The notes: generated from the sequence alone by a model not told the origin. Positions 18,301-28,190 are shown, numbered from the stretch's first letter. The stretch: DNA of 64,000 nucleotides from Parashewanella spongiae (GCF_004358345.1 NZ_CP037952.1:1116001-1180000), one strand, 5' to 3'. Numbers and translations: made by a program.

Positions 18301-19054
18301 AGACGCCAAGCACATGCTCAAACAAATCATTGATGAAAAGTGGCTTATCGCGAAAGCCGTGATTGGCTTGTTTCCTGCTAACACGGTCGATCACGATGAT
18401 ATTGAGCTTTACACTGACGATAGCCGACAACAGGTATCACATAAGCTACACCATTTACGAATGCAAATTGAGCGAGTGGATAACGACAATTTTTGCTTAG
18501 CCGATTTCGTTGCCCCAAAAGAGTCTAATATTGCTGATTATACTGGAGGGTTTGCCGTTACTGCAGGACATGGAATAGATGAACATGTTGCGCGTTTTGA
18601 AGCCAATCATGATGATTACAACGCTATCATGCTTAAATGTCTGGCCGATCGTTTAGCTGAAGCCTTAGCAGAAAGAATACACGAGCGAGTCCGCAAAGAG
18701 TTTTGGGGATATGCCTGCGATGAAGTATTAGATAATAAAGCATTAATCAAAGAGAAATATCAAGGGATACGGCCAGCTCCTGGTTACCCAGCCTGCCCCG
18801 ATCACACAGAGAAAGCTACCTTATGGGAGCTGTTAAAACCCGACGAAACCATTGGATTAGACATCACCGAAAATTTTGCCATGTTCCCAACTGCGGCGGT
18901 CAGTGGTTGGTACTTTTCGAATCCAAAAGCCCGTTATTTTGGTGTGACTAATATTGGACGCGATCAAGTTGAAGATTACGCTATTCGTAAAGGTATGAGT
19001 GTTGCTGAAGCGGAAAAATGGTTAATGCCAGTTTTGGGCTATGATACTGAGTAA
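15323..19054 (+). CDS. metH: Cobalamin-dependent methionine synthase MetH
   Basis: A 1243-aa enzyme, full length for the family, that transfers the methyl group of methyltetrahydrofolate to homocysteine via cobalamin. All modules are present. The homocysteine domain begins [12 protein letters not shown], with zinc Cys in GLNCALG (about 254) and GGCCGTTP (about 318). The folate domain starts near [13 protein letters not shown] (about 370). The B12 domain carries the axial His in [11 protein letters not shown] (about 772) and GMSGLITPS. The C-terminal reactivation domain has the SAM motif [12 protein letters not shown] (about 1150). AAAGG lies upstream of the ATG. Three MetJ boxes precede it; no cobalamin riboswitch was recognised. 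Confidence 0.97.
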   Translation: MAIPQTFAAHIYYQLQQDLNHRILMLDGAMGTMIQQYELEEEDYRGDEFADWNSDLKGNNDLLVLTQPNIIKQIHLDYLNAGADIIETNTFNATSIAMADYHMEHLAADINLAAAKIARAAADEVTEVTGIKRYVAGVLGPTNRTCSISPDVNDPSFRNINFDQLIEAYENSTNALIDGGSDIILVETIFDTLNAKAALFAIDKVLTQRFGDDPSQRLPVMISGTITDASGRTLTGQTTEAFYHSLRHIKPISIGLNCALGPKELTPYIQELSRICECAVSAHPNAGLPNEFGGYDETPEQMANIIGDWAQSGFLNIIGGCCGTTPRHINVIKNAVNPFPARKIPELEIVCRLSGLEPLLIAPDSLFVNVGERTNVTGSARFLRLIKEEQFETALSVAREQVENGAQIIDINMDEGMLDGVEIMAKFLKLIASEPEISRVPIMLDSSKWEVIEAGLKCIQGKGIVNSISLKEGEASFIEHARLVKRYGAAVIVMAFDEQGQADTKIRKVEICQRAYKILVEQLHFLPEDIIFDPNIFAIATGIEEHNNYAVDFIEATREIKQTCPHAMISGGVSNVSFSFRGNNPVREAIHAVFLYHAINAGMDMGIVNAGQLAIYDDIEPELKLHVERIVLNLPCPIEDSSNTELLLEVAEKFRGHGQQTTQDTQEWRGFEINKRLAHALVKGITDFIDQDTEAARQQANKPLDVIEGPLMDGMNIVGDLFGSGKMFLPQVVKSARVMKKAVAYLNPFIEKEKVAGQSNGKILMLTVKGDVHDIGKNIVGVVLACNGYEVFDLGVMVPVEKIIQTAIDEDIDIIGMSGLITPSLDEMVHNVKAFDKVGLKLPAIIGGATCSKIHTAVKIAPHYPHGAIYIADASRAVPMVSKLISNKTRQQVIDSSYHEYDVIRQKRLSQIKRKTIVSIKDARENRCKIYWSQYTPKKPNELGITVFDDYPLDDLIERIDWTPFFRSWELHGHFPKILDDKIVGAEARKLFEDAKHMLKQIIDEKWLIAKAVIGLFPANTVDHDDIELYTDDSRQQVSHKLHHLRMQIERVDNDNFCLADFVAPKESNIADYTGGFAVTAGHGIDEHVARFEANHDDYNAIMLKCLADRLAEALAERIHERVRKEFWGYACDEVLDNKALIKEKYQGIRPAPGYPACPDHTEKATLWELLKPDETIGLDITENFAMFPTAAVSGWYFSNPKARYFGVTNIGRDQVEDYAIRKGMSVAEAEKWLMPVLGYDTE

Positions 19055-19216
19055 AAGGTTTAATCCTGTTGATAAATTGACCTTGTTAGCAGATTATTTT
19101 ACTGTTTTAAGTTTCGTAGGAACTTCAATTAAGTGGCGTAAGTTGGGATAGTTTCATTTGAGAAAATTAACTTAAAATTACCCCAAAATGCGTCAAAGTT
19201 CTTGTTATCGACAAAC

Positions 19217-19244
19217 AAATAAGCCCACTGGAAAGTGGGCTTAT
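19217..19244 (-). terminator. Terminator hairpin after the flotillin gene
   Basis: A perfect 11-bp stem ATAAGCCCACT / AGTGGGCTTAT with a 4-nt loop (19219-19244). On the minus strand it is followed by a T-rich tail (TTTGTTTG), which suits termination of the flotillin operon. Confidence 0.65.
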
Positions 19245-19262
19245 GGCTTACAAAATAAGCCG

Positions 19263-20999
19263 TTACTCCTGTTTAACCTTAGCGGTTTGAGCTGCACCAA
19301 CTTCAGCCACAGTCGACTGCACGACTTCATTATTACCTGTCAGTAAATCCACTAAGCTACCGTTCTCATTGTTTACTAAGCCAATGTCTTTGAGCATCGA
19401 ATCGACCATTGGCGCGTTGGCGCGATAATCCAATGCTGCAGCGGTGACTTGCTCGGCAAAACTGCCTTGACCAGATGCTGATTTACCGCCAGTTTGGGCT
19501 GAGCTACCTGCTGAGCCAGAATAACCTTGAAGGATTTTAATGCCTTCAATGTTTTCAAGTGGCTTAACAGATTGAGCAATGATTTCAGGTAGGGAATTCA
19601 AAATAGCGATGGATTTTTGCAGCGCTATCTGTTCATCGCTTAAAACGTTTTCAGCTTCGTGTAAGGCTTGCTTACCAGCGGCTTCAACTTCATACACTTT
19701 TTCATCAGCTTCAGCTTTAAGTTTTAATGCATCAGCGTTGGCTTTGGCTTCAATAAGCACGGCAGAAGATTTATCTTCAGCAGCACGTTTTTCGGCTTCA
19801 GCTTGAGTGACAACACCAACGGCTTCGCGCTCAGCTTCTTTACGGGCGTCGATGACTTCAATTTCTTTTTGACGATTTGCTTGAGCCACTTGCTTAGCGG
19901 TGATTACCGCTTCTTCTTTTTCGACTTTAGCTTTTTCAGCTTCAGCGGCTTGGGCACGGGCAGCAGATTCTTCTTCTGATTTTGCCGCTACCGCAATGCG
20001 TTTGTCTTGCTCTGCGACTTCGATTTCACGTTGTTGTTGAATGCGTGATTGCTCAATGGCTTGACGTTTTTCAATTTCGCGGGTTTCAACATCACGACTT
20101 TTTTCAATTTCAGCGGTTTCAATGGCGCGATCTTTCGCGATGACTGCTTCTTGCTCTTCCTGTGATTTTAATTCTTTTTGTTTGGTAATTTCAGCTTGTT
20201 GCTCTGCACGTTTAAACTCTAGGGCTTGTTGCTGAGTCAGTTTCGCTTCTTGCTCGAGTTTTTCAACTTCGAGTGATTGTTTTTCAGCTTCAAGGTTACG
20301 TTGCTCAATTTTGATGCGGTTTTCTTGCTCAATATCATTGGTTTCTTTGCGTTTCTCTTCAATGATTTTCGCAAGTCGTGCCCGACCTTCAGCGTCGAAC
20401 GCATTATTTTCGTTAAAGAACTGCAAGTCTGTTTGATCAAAACCAGTCAACGATACGGACTCTAGTTCGAGACCGTTTTTCTCAAGATCATTGGCGACAT
20501 TGTTCTGCACTCGTTGCACAAAATCAGAGCGTTGCTCATGCATTTCAGTCATGCTCATTTCTGCCGCTACTGCACGTAGAACATCCACGAATTTAGATTC
20601 CATTAACTGCTTAAGCTCTTCTACACGATTGGTACGGTTACCGAGTGTTTGTGCCGCCATTGAAATGCCTTCAGCATTTGGAGCGACTCGTAGATAGAAG
20701 TCCGCCTTGACATCAACGCGCATTCTATCTCGGGTTATTAAGGCATCTTTTTGGGTTTTTTCAACTTCGATACGCAAGGTGTTCATGTTGACGAAAATAG
20801 TCTCGTGAAGCACTGGTAATACGATGGCACCTCCGTCTTTAATGACTTTTTCACCACCAAAACCAGTACGAACAAACGATAATTCTTTTGTGGCACGTCG
20901 GTATAGTTTGGCAAACAACAAACCTATGACTAAAAATGCAAAAATTGCCATACCTATGATGACAAAACTAAAGCTACTTCCCATATCTAAACTTTCCAT
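19263..20999 (-). CDS. yqiK: Flotillin family inner membrane protein YqiK
   Basis: A 578-aa flotillin. One N-terminal membrane helix (about residues 10-30) is followed by an SPFH/band-7 domain (RTGFGGEKVIKDGGAIVLPV, VNMNTLRIEVEKTQKDALITRD), then a long Glu/Lys/Gln/Ala-rich coiled coil (about 200-430) and a flotillin C-terminal part with SLPEIIAQSVKPLENIEGIKILQGYSG split over about residues 465-495. Flotillins form large membrane oligomers that organise microdomains. The gene follows the YqiJ gene by 15 bp, a standard NfeD-like/flotillin pair. Confidence 0.92.
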   Translation of the reverse strand: MESLDMGSSFSFVIIGMAIFAFLVIGLLFAKLYRRATKELSFVRTGFGGEKVIKDGGAIVLPVLHETIFVNMNTLRIEVEKTQKDALITRDRMRVDVKADFYLRVAPNAEGISMAAQTLGNRTNRVEELKQLMESKFVDVLRAVAAEMSMTEMHEQRSDFVQRVQNNVANDLEKNGLELESVSLTGFDQTDLQFFNENNAFDAEGRARLAKIIEEKRKETNDIEQENRIKIEQRNLEAEKQSLEVEKLEQEAKLTQQQALEFKRAEQQAEITKQKELKSQEEQEAVIAKDRAIETAEIEKSRDVETREIEKRQAIEQSRIQQQREIEVAEQDKRIAVAAKSEEESAARAQAAEAEKAKVEKEEAVITAKQVAQANRQKEIEVIDARKEAEREAVGVVTQAEAEKRAAEDKSSAVLIEAKANADALKLKAEADEKVYEVEAAGKQALHEAENVLSDEQIALQKSIAILNSLPEIIAQSVKPLENIEGIKILQGYSGSAGSSAQTGGKSASGQGSFAEQVTAAALDYRANAPMVDSMLKDIGLVNNENGSLVDLLTGNNEVVQSTVAEVGAAQTAKVKQE

Positions 21000-21014
21000 T
21001 AATATTCCTTTTAA

Positions 21015-21650
21015 TTATTTTGTTAAGCGCGCGGCGAACCAAATATTGTTTTTACGTCTGAGCAAGACAATTTGTGTGCCTTGTTCGAATTGTTCTCCTG
21101 CGGTATCAGGCATAACCCGCACATAATGTTTTTGCGTAAAAGCATCTTTAATCATTGCTTCTGCTGGGGTTTCTTGAGTGGCGCGGCCTACGGTTATTGT
21201 ACCAACGCTTCCTGCAAGTTCACTGTGACTAATGGCACTGGTTTCATTTTTCGGCATTTTTTTAGCCAGAGCCCCGCCGACATATCGACAGCTGAACAGC
21301 GTTAAAATAGCCGCTGAAATCAGCGCATAGTGCTCGGGGAAAAAATGAAACATAAAGCTTAAGCTTAAATAGTTAATCGTTAGGCCAAAAATGGCAAAAC
21401 TGGTTAACACAAGCACTAACCAAACCAGTAAGGGAAGTCGCCCTAAACATAGCCAGCCTAAAATTCTTGTAATACCGTCAGCTCCGGATGAAGCGTCTGC
21501 GTCTATATTGATGGGCAATAAGTCATCGAGTGCACTCAATAAACTGAGCCCAACTAGCATTGAAATTAACTCAAATAGGCCAAGAGCGATAACCAGAATA
21601 AAGGCTAAGGTAAACGGCCAATTTTGATGAGCTAACAAATAATCCACCAT
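21015..21650 (-). CDS. yqiJ: YqiJ-type inner membrane protein with C-terminal OB fold
   Basis: A 211-aa NfeD-like partner of flotillin. Three or four membrane helices lie within residues 15-130 (WPFTLAFILVIALGLFELI, LPLLVWLVLVLTSFAIFGL). A soluble C-terminal beta domain contains ELAGSVGTITVGRA and GTQIVLLRRKNNIWFA, as in OB-fold NfeD proteins. The order yqiJ-yqiK with a 15-bp gap indicates one operon. Together they probably form a membrane scaffold complex. Confidence 0.85.
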   Translation of the reverse strand: MVDYLLAHQNWPFTLAFILVIALGLFELISMLVGLSLLSALDDLLPINIDADASSGADGITRILGWLCLGRLPLLVWLVLVLTSFAIFGLTINYLSLSFMFHFFPEHYALISAAILTLFSCRYVGGALAKKMPKNETSAISHSELAGSVGTITVGRATQETPAEAMIKDAFTQKHYVRVMPDTAGEQFEQGTQIVLLRRKNNIWFAARLTK

Positions 21651-21760
21651 ACGTACTCCTTTTGATGGGTAATATTCCTAACGGTTACTTAACCATAATC
21701 GGCGGACAAATAAAACAAATTAGAACGTTTTTAATATCAAAAATACGGAAACAAAATAAT

Positions 21761-21787
21761 CCTAACTAAATCGGTTGAACGCACAAT
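21761..21787. repeat. Solo family A terminus adjoining a family E element
   Basis: CCTAACTAAATCGGTTGAACG matches a family A end, but the element body is absent; a family E element begins 5 nt later. It is probably a remnant left by deletion or by E insertion. Confidence 0.6.
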
Positions 21788-21792
21788 ATAAT

Positions 21793-22151
21793 ACCAATTA
21801 CAGTATTTAACTTCCCACTCAGCAAGAGTTAAAGGATTTCAGTACAAGGCGCAAGTTTGAAGTACTATATTCCCTACGGCCGCCATACAAAACTGGCGTT
21901 CAACGCACTTAGTGCTTTTGTCGGGATAATTCAAGTGCTTGTAACGCAGTAATGGAACCCTTTAGACTTGCCCTTCGGGAGCTTGTATGTGCTCATTTTT
22001 GTTTATAAAGAATACTACTCAAAATTGTCTTGACGTAGCAATGTAATAACGACAGTTTTGTATGTCGGTCATAACTATGTCTTCATCAATTTCACTTGTA
22101 CTTTGAACACATACATAGCTCTGAGCTGGGAATTTAATTACTGTAATTGGT
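21793..22151. repeat. Family E small inverted-repeat element, copy 1
   Basis: 359 bp with termini ACCAATTACAGTATTTAA and its inverted form ending TTACTGTAATTGGT. Flanked by a perfect 5-bp duplication ATAAT (21788-21792 and 22152-22156). A near-identical copy lies at 35900-36257. It contains the shared hairpin module (core 22050-22067). It ends about 30 nt before the DUF2960 start, so it may affect that promoter. Confidence 0.85.
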
Positions 22152-22185
22152 ATAATAGGATTTCTTATGAAGTTTTGGAGTCAAA

Positions 22186-22440
22186 ATGGCGCGTCAAGTT
22201 CGATATACTTTTAAAGGCCAGACAAAAACAATAGCTTTCAGTTACAGCATCCATAATGATATTTATGAAGCGGCTGCAACCGCTGAAGGGATAAATTTAG
22301 ATGCCTTTTATAAAATGGAACAACAAGTTGCTATGACATCAAGGAAAGGGGCTCGAGCTGAACGAAACTTCCATAAAGTTGAATTTGAAAGAATGGGGTT
22401 CAGCAACATTCATTTTGTGCGAGAAGAAGATCAGGAATAA
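22186..22440 (+). CDS. DUF2960 family protein
   Basis: An 84-aa protein starting MARQVRYTFKGQTKTIAFSY and ending RMGFSNIHFVREED, the pattern of DUF2960, a family I associate with Shewanella and Vibrio. It has no membrane segment and its function is unknown. It lies 3 nt upstream of the RDD gene, so the two are co-transcribed. A family E element sits immediately upstream. Confidence 0.75.
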   Translation: MARQVRYTFKGQTKTIAFSYSIHNDIYEAAATAEGINLDAFYKMEQQVAMTSRKGARAERNFHKVEFERMGFSNIHFVREEDQE

Positions 22441-22443
22441 CTC

Positions 22444-22962
22444 ATGGCAAAAATAACTCCAGAACATGCAAACTGTCCACGAGCCAGCTTTTTTCGTCGT
22501 ATCGGTGCGGCTACTTATGATGTGTTGGTCGCAGCGGGGATATTAATTTTTGCGCTGATCTTTGGGTTTATTGTTTTTACTATCATGGTGAAATCAGGTT
22601 TGCTGAGTGATCACGGTTATGAAATTATCTCGGATACTCTTTTGGCCGTTCCTGTATATAAAGCGGTTTGGCAACTGTATCTTACCCTTGTGATTGTGAG
22701 TTTCTACGCTTACTTTTGGAGCCGAGGCGGACAGACTTTGGGTATGCGTGCATGGCGCTTGAAGGTACAACATCCTAATGGTCAAAGTTTAAGTTTGATC
22801 ACCGCTTATGCAAGAGTCCTTTGGTCACTTCTCGGTGTGGGCAATGTGTTTATGCTGCTGTCGCCGGAAAAATTATCTTTACAAGATAAGATGACACGTT
22901 CAGAAGTCGTGATATTAACAAAAGAAGCTAATAACATGACGAGCTGGAAAAAAGCAAAATAA
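22444..22962 (+). CDS. RDD family membrane protein
   Basis: A 172-aa protein with the RDD domain: N-terminal ASFFRRIGAATYDVLVAAGI (Arg, Asp and Asp-like positions), helix ILIFALIFGFIVFTI, a second helix YLTLVIVSFYAYFWSRGGQTLGMR, then WRLKVQHPNGQ and a third helix. RDD proteins are small polytopic proteins, some involved in Na+ or Li+ export, most uncharacterised. It overlaps no gene; DUF2960 is 3 nt upstream. Confidence 0.88.
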   Translation: MAKITPEHANCPRASFFRRIGAATYDVLVAAGILIFALIFGFIVFTIMVKSGLLSDHGYEIISDTLLAVPVYKAVWQLYLTLVIVSFYAYFWSRGGQTLGMRAWRLKVQHPNGQSLSLITAYARVLWSLLGVGNVFMLLSPEKLSLQDKMTRSEVVILTKEANNMTSWKKAK

Positions 22963-22980
22963 AGGTTATACCAATTATGC

Positions 22981-24460
22981 TAGTAGTCCATTCATATGAA
23001 TTCTACAGTTAAAGCTGTTCTGGTAAACCATAGTCATAGGAGAGCTAAGAATCATATATCGATATTTATTGTTTTAAACTCTTACTTAACTTTTGTTCAC
23101 AATCAATTGACAAATAAGTGATATCTGAACAAAACACCTCCTCCCACCCCTTGGCAAGTCAGTAGGATTCTAGCTTTTCATGCTTTGATTAACGAATGTG
23201 TAACTGGATTTCGTTAATCAGTGAACTTCTGTTAAAAGGCTCACTTTACTCTGGGAGTACGGGGTAAAGTTTCTTTAATTTTATACGTGCCTCCTCAGTC
23301 GTGAACTGCCAGTTCATCTTAGCCTTGGACTCATTACGCTCGGTAACCCAGGCTTCGACTTCAGTATTTAGTGTTTCCTGATCGGGTATTCTTCGGTTTA
23401 AGCATTGCCTGCTCAAGATACTTAATTCAATTTCAGCCATATCCAACCAACTTCCGTGCTTTGGCGTGTAATGAAATTCTATTTTATTGATCAACCTACG
23501 AGCTTCTTCTGGTTCGAAGGCCTTATAAAATGAAGCCGGTGTATGAGTATTCAAGTTATCCTCAACTAATACAATTGTCTCAGCGTCCTTATAACGCCCG
23601 TCTACTAAGGCTTTTACTTGATGAGCCCAATCAATGGCCGTTCTGTGTTCAGTGACTTCAACATGTCGCCAGCCCGCTAAAGGCTCAAATATCATGAACA
23701 GGTTGCTGACACCGTTACGCTCATACTCTGTATCGTATCGCTCTGGATAACCTGAAACTAAGGGTAACGGATTGCGAACTTCTTTAACTTGTTGTTTGCT
23801 GGTTTCATCAAGGCATACTAAAGGACGCTTAGGATTGTAAGGAAGTTTATAGAGTTCTAATATATCTTCCATAGCACTCACGAAAGCAGCGTTTTCCTCT
23901 TTAGGTATACACCACTCTTCTTTAAGCCATGGTTTAAGTTCGTTTTTTTTAAAGCATAATGAACAGAAGTTCTTGATATGTTATCGATATATTTGAGTTC
24001 AATCATCTTGTCTCTAAGAAGATTTAATGTCCAACGGCAACGTCCTTCAGGAGGCGTAGAGCAGGCCAGTGCAATTAGGTGGGCTTCGGCTTCGCCATCC
24101 ATTATGCGTCTGCGGCCTTGATGGCTGTGTTTGCTATTCACAGCGACTTCTAATCCTTCTTCGACAAACGCTTTCTAAGGCTCGTTACTGCAAGTGGTGA
24201 GATGTTTAGTGCTTTAGCAATCTGTTGATTGGTCAGTGGCGAATTATTCTCATCAATAGCAAGTAAAATTTGGGCGTGTCGTTTCTTATGTTGAGCAACA
24301 CGTGGTTTCTTCTGCTTTATCAAAGCCTCAAGCATTGAACGTTCTTCATTACTCAAACGAACGTGGTATTTAACCCTCATAACAACTCCAGTGTTTCTTG
24401 TGTTCAGGAGTTGTTAGGATATAACCATTCGGTCATTATTTGTTCTTGAATGGACTACTA
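22981..24460 (-). mobile_element. IS630-family insertion sequence, decayed
   Basis: Inverted termini TAGTAGTCCATTCA (22981-22994) and TGAATGGACTACTA (24447-24460) bound an element of about 1.48 kb. The outermost TA is the expected IS630 target duplication. It encodes an IS630 transposase in three reading-frame pieces. The right-hand TA is shared with the start of a family D element, so D and IS630 sit back to back. Confidence 0.85.
23246..24380 (-). pseudogene. IS630-family transposase in three frames
   Basis: Piece 1 (24150-24380, 76 aa) is the N-terminal helix-turn-helix: LTNQQIAKALNISPLAVTSLRKR. Piece 2 (23878-24141, 87 aa) has the linker MNSKHSHQGRRRIMDGE and a winged-helix part RCRWTLNLLRDKMIEL. 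Piece 3 (23246-23881, 211 aa) is the DDE domain with LVCLDETSKQQ, LVEDNLNTHTPASFYKAF and FHYTPKHGSWLDMAEIE supplying the three acidic residues. The frame changes between pieces imply at least two small indels, although pieces 2 and 3 overlap by 4 nt and a programmed frameshift there cannot be excluded. Confidence 0.85.
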
Positions 24461-24776
24461 GGGTCTGTTGATCTTTCGTGATTGTTTTTGCAGCGATAAA
24501 TTGGTTATTTTATGCAAGGCAGAGTTTGTGAGGTTTGGTTATTATCGACATACAAAACTGTCGTTACTTCGTTTCCAAATAAGAAAACGATAACACAGCA
24601 CCTTTGATTTAGAAAGAGCGACCAATTTACGCTCTCTCTTTTTTCGATGCTTTTGAGCATTCACTGTTCTGTGTTGTGACCAGCTCACTTAGATGGCTAA
24701 GCATCACTGCTCACGCCCTGAACAGATAAATGCTCAAATAGCACAAAATTTAATCCTGAAAGATCAACAGACCCTA
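24459..24776. repeat. Family D element, copy 2
   Basis: Full-length copy from TAGGGTCTGTTGATCTTTC to the inverted end CAACAGACCCTA. It is flanked by TA on both sides, the left TA shared with IS630, and carries the hairpin module (core 24546-24563). Confidence 0.87.
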
Positions 24777-24822
24777 ATTAAATGATCTACTCAGAGCGCT
24801 GTACGTGTTCAAAGTACAATAC

Positions 24823-24848
24823 TTATCAAAGAACTTATCGACAGGTAC
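24823..24848. repeat. Family B terminal fragment
   Basis: TTATCAAAGAACTTATCGAC followed by AGGTACT equals one end of the family B copies at 53425 and 60627. The other end is missing. Flanking sequence up to 24926 includes another short repeat (TACCCGTGTTACCTGAA on the minus strand) shared with 40500-40514. Confidence 0.6.
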
Positions 24849-24948
24849 TTATTACCGCGAATAAGCGCCCTGTTTAAACCGCAATTAATTCTCGCTGAAA
24901 TCATGCACCTTCAGGTAACACGGGTATAATTACTGTAATTGGTATAAG

Positions 24949-27552
24949 TTAACTTTTTAGGGTATGTAAGCCACCATGCCCTTCCGATCGTTTGTGTTTT
25001 CGATGTTGTGCAATTGTGCCGTCAAGATTGTATTGATATGTCATTATCAATCGGTCGGTATAGTTATGTTGAGTTATGTTCAATAAAGTCTGCTTAAATT
25101 CTTCCCTACCTGTTATCCAACTATTATTTCCTTGCCATGAATTAATATGTTTTGTTCCGTTTTGAAATTTTGTATAGGTGGCCGCGAGCACTTCGCCATC
25201 TTCACATACGATAACATTACTCATTGCTGCGGTGAAAAGAGGCCTTCGATTAAACTCGATAAGCATGGTTCGCATCAGCTCCTTAAGAAATGTACCATTT
25301 GTTTTTTTACTGGAGTCTATGCCGCAGTTGCAGGAAGTGAGTGACACTTTTAAATCCCTTTCTTTGCTGATCCGCCAATGGCACAACAAAGACTCTAATT
25401 TTCTGGCGAATTCGCTCCCACTTAAACAGCAAAGATGGGGACCATGACCATGAATAACCACTTTATTTTGTGATACTTTGGATGGATTAGTGGCAGGTTT
25501 CAATTCGTTGAAGTTAATTCGATCCTGAGGTTGGTCTTTTTCTATTGCTGTAATTTGTGCATTGGGATTTTTTAATAAAAAACCGTTCGCTGAAGCGAAG
25601 CGTATCTTATCAGCAGTATCATCAACGAAAATGAAATGAGCTTGTTCATTTAATTTTTCTTCACCTTGTGTTAACGGGCATAAAGGTAATACTAGATTCC
25701 ATACAAACCTCATGGATTGCTCGTCCAAATTGGCAGCCACAGCGATGCTAAAGTGCTTATATTGCTGCGCCGTTAAGCTAAAGTGTTGCTTAATTACCAT
25801 AGAACGAGCTTGCTCTAGAGGCTGATAGAGGAAAGTTTTAGCAAGCCTGTCTATTTCAGTTAATGCTCGATGGAAAAAGCCGATCTCAATCAATATCTGC
25901 AACCCTGTTTTCCCATCGCTGCTCGTTGCACCAAATTGAAGCCCTGCTCTTGTTAATTTTTCTATTTGATAATCGCCGTCAACTCCTTTTAAAAAGTGAT
26001 GCATAACATCCACAGAGACTTTTCTTACTCGGTTTTCACAAATATTATCCCATGCTTGTTTTCGTACACCTGCAATATCGAACCATGAATGACCTTTCAA
26101 AGTAGCCTGCTGGAGAACATCTTGAAACCCCTCATTAGCAGCAATGTGAAGTAAAGATTGGTTTTTATAATCTGTTTCTGTAGGAACCCCTTCAAACTTG
26201 AAAAAAATACGACATGCGTAGTTCAAAAAGCCCTTTGGAGCATAATAAGGAAATGTTCTCATTTTAGTGTCAAGCGCATTTACTTGGCATCCGGCATGGA
26301 TTAAAAACATTGCAGCGTGATTAAATTCAGCCTGATCTGTAAATTCTCTTAACATACAAGTGTGTAGTAACGTGAACATACAATCATTTTGCACGTCTTT
26401 AAGTGCTGGAAAATTATTGAGTAAGTCTTTAACTAGCTCAAAGGGTGCATGTTTAGTTATCCAAAAAATGAGTAACGAATTGTCAAATATAGGCGCGATA
26501 AGATCATCAAAGGAAAGTTGAGGCATGAGTACGTTTAGACATTCAACTTTATTTAATTGGCAGCAGTCTGACCAAAATGTTGCTCGTTCTTGCTCGGTAA
26601 GCAAAGGGAACCATTGGCTAATGTCTTTCGTGTAATTATTGTCTCTTAACCAAGAAATATATTGTGGTAATGAAGACATTGGCTGATTTTTCTCGTAGTG
26701 ACATGCTTTTTGAAAATGGCAACTGTTGAGTCGAGAATGAAGTTGTTCCCAATCGACATTAAGTTGGTAAGCGCTTAGTAATCCAAGTAAATCAAAACGA
26801 GCATATTCAGCAGCGTGACGAGCCGCGTCTTCAGGTATTGGCATTGTGTTTTCGATTGCATTTATTAACATGCCTTCAAAATCCCCAAAGCTTATTTTTG
26901 GGTACAGACTTTTGTTGGTAAATGGCTTAAATATATTGTTTTCAGGCTGGATAGATTGAGGTTTTATTTTTTCTACAGCTTTAGGGTGCTTTGATCGAAT
27001 GGCTTGCTGAATTTTATGATGCTCTATTTTTATTTGTTCAGCTGGTTTTGATTGAGGTACAGCGGATGGGGTGTGAAGCTCAGCTGAGCTAATGTGATCA
27101 GAAAATCGGGTGATATAATTGGTAAGTTGCTCAATAATCAGGGGGGGTAATGCATTGTCAATTGCTAGCTCTAGTGGGAATTGACGCTCTCGGTTGGGAA
27201 TATTTGGGTTTACTTTGAAGTCCAATAATGCCGTTATCGCTGCTTGTTGTTGATTTTTACAAGCGATATGTAATGGCGTCTCGCCATCTGCATTTTTTGC
27301 ATTGATATCTACTCCCAAATCAACAAATTGCTTTAAGTACTTAATGTGCCCAGTGGCACAGGCAATATGAATGATATTACCCTTTGCCCATTGATGTGTT
27401 TTGTCATTTTTTAGGTAAGTTAATAAGGCTTTTGGGGAGTTTGATTCTAGCTGGCGAATGGCAATAGTTTCGAGGTGTAAATAAGGCGTCGCTTTAAGGG
27501 AAGTCAGCGGTTGTTGGCATGCTGTAGTATTAGTGACTCGTGGGAAACTCAT
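24949..27552 (-). CDS. Large ankyrin-repeat protein with C80 cysteine-protease-like C-terminus
   Basis: An 867-aa protein. Ankyrin repeats are clear at about residues 55-135 (IIHIACATGHIKYLKQFVDLG, NADGETPLHIACKNQQQAAIT), and further degenerate helical repeats fill the middle (for example QSLLHIAANEGFQDVLQQA). The C-terminal region resembles the MARTX C80 protease domain: VVIHGHG (698-704), LSGSEFARKLESLL, then VSLTSCNCG (736-744), giving candidate catalytic His703 and Cys741. There is no signal peptide. Ankyrin plus C80-like domains suggest a host- or cell-directed toxin or effector; that is inference. No secretion genes are nearby. It ends 3 nt from an E-family terminus. Confidence 0.75.
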   Translation of the reverse strand: MSFPRVTNTTACQQPLTSLKATPYLHLETIAIRQLESNSPKALLTYLKNDKTHQWAKGNIIHIACATGHIKYLKQFVDLGVDINAKNADGETPLHIACKNQQQAAITALLDFKVNPNIPNRERQFPLELAIDNALPPLIIEQLTNYITRFSDHISSAELHTPSAVPQSKPAEQIKIEHHKIQQAIRSKHPKAVEKIKPQSIQPENNIFKPFTNKSLYPKISFGDFEGMLINAIENTMPIPEDAARHAAEYARFDLLGLLSAYQLNVDWEQLHSRLNSCHFQKACHYEKNQPMSSLPQYISWLRDNNYTKDISQWFPLLTEQERATFWSDCCQLNKVECLNVLMPQLSFDDLIAPIFDNSLLIFWITKHAPFELVKDLLNNFPALKDVQNDCMFTLLHTCMLREFTDQAEFNHAAMFLIHAGCQVNALDTKMRTFPYYAPKGFLNYACRIFFKFEGVPTETDYKNQSLLHIAANEGFQDVLQQATLKGHSWFDIAGVRKQAWDNICENRVRKVSVDVMHHFLKGVDGDYQIEKLTRAGLQFGATSSDGKTGLQILIEIGFFHRALTEIDRLAKTFLYQPLEQARSMVIKQHFSLTAQQYKHFSIAVAANLDEQSMRFVWNLVLPLCPLTQGEEKLNEQAHFIFVDDTADKIRFASANGFLLKNPNAQITAIEKDQPQDRINFNELKPATNPSKVSQNKVVIHGHGPHLCCLSGSEFARKLESLLCHWRISKERDLKVSLTSCNCGIDSSKKTNGTFLKELMRTMLIEFNRRPLFTAAMSNVIVCEDGEVLAATYTKFQNGTKHINSWQGNNSWITGREEFKQTLLNITQHNYTDRLIMTYQYNLDGTIAQHRKHKRSEGHGGLHTLKS

Positions 27553-27659
27553 GTAAACACGATTATTTAAACTAAATGATTTATGAATGCTACCGATTAA
27601 CAGTCAATGATGGAATAAAAGTAAAATAAGATTAACTTCTGAGTAACCCGCATAACCCG

Positions 27660-28190
27660 CTAATCACATAGCAAATAATATCCTTGGTTGTCGAAATCGA
27701 AAAAATCAATTATTTGCATCTGGCCTTTTTTGGTATGGGCAAAATAAGAATGTTGGTTTGCTTCGGCGATAAAGGTCACCATGTGTGAATATTTTTTCCT
27801 GCTTAACTGACGAACTTTATCCACTAATTTTTCAAATATTCCTTGTCCACGATGGATACTGGCAATCCAAATTGGGCCATACTGGCAACTGTTGCTTTCG
27901 TTAAGGTTTACGCCATTAAAGCCAGTATTACTTAGCTGTTTTACTATGTGTTTATAAATAGAGAACTGAGTGAAGAAATGCCAAGAACCAGCGATAACAT
28001 AACCAATAATTCTCGTGTCGATTTCAGCGACAACTATCCAACCCGTGTTTAATATTTTATTAAGATCATTAGCCGAGTAACTTTGTCCCGTCATGGTGGC
28101 TGAATCCCCATCTAATTCATCACTGAGGTGCTGGCGTTCAAGTTGAGCTATTTTTGGGATATCTTGGAGAGTTGCTTGGCGGATCAGCAT
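27660..28190 (-). CDS. GNAT family N-acetyltransferase
   Basis: A 176-aa GNAT protein. The N-terminus MLIRQATLQDIPKIAQLE is a typical first strand and helix. GWIVVAEIDTRIIGYVIAG is the central sheet. WIASIHRGQGIFEKLVDKV is a slightly degenerate acetyl-CoA loop (R/Q-x-x-G-x-G/A). The end FFDFDNQGYYLL fits the final strand. Substrate unknown. It is transcribed alone on the minus strand, upstream of the ankyrin gene with a 107-bp gap. Confidence 0.78.
   Translation of the reverse strand: MLIRQATLQDIPKIAQLERQHLSDELDGDSATMTGQSYSANDLNKILNTGWIVVAEIDTRIIGYVIAGSWHFFTQFSIYKHIVKQLSNTGFNGVNLNESNSCQYGPIWIASIHRGQGIFEKLVDKVRQLSRKKYSHMVTFIAEANQHSYFAHTKKGQMQIIDFFDFDNQGYYLLCD

Larger units (their letters stand above)
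22969..24948. other. Composite insertion zone with family E-like ends
   Basis: An E-like terminus (ATACCAATTA, 22969-22978) and an inverted E terminus (TAATTACTGTAATTGGTAT, 24927-24945) bracket the IS630 element (22981-24460), a family D copy (24459-24776) and a short family B remnant (24823-24848). The likeliest history is an ancestral E element that received successive insertions and deletions; only its ends remain. Confidence 0.5.
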
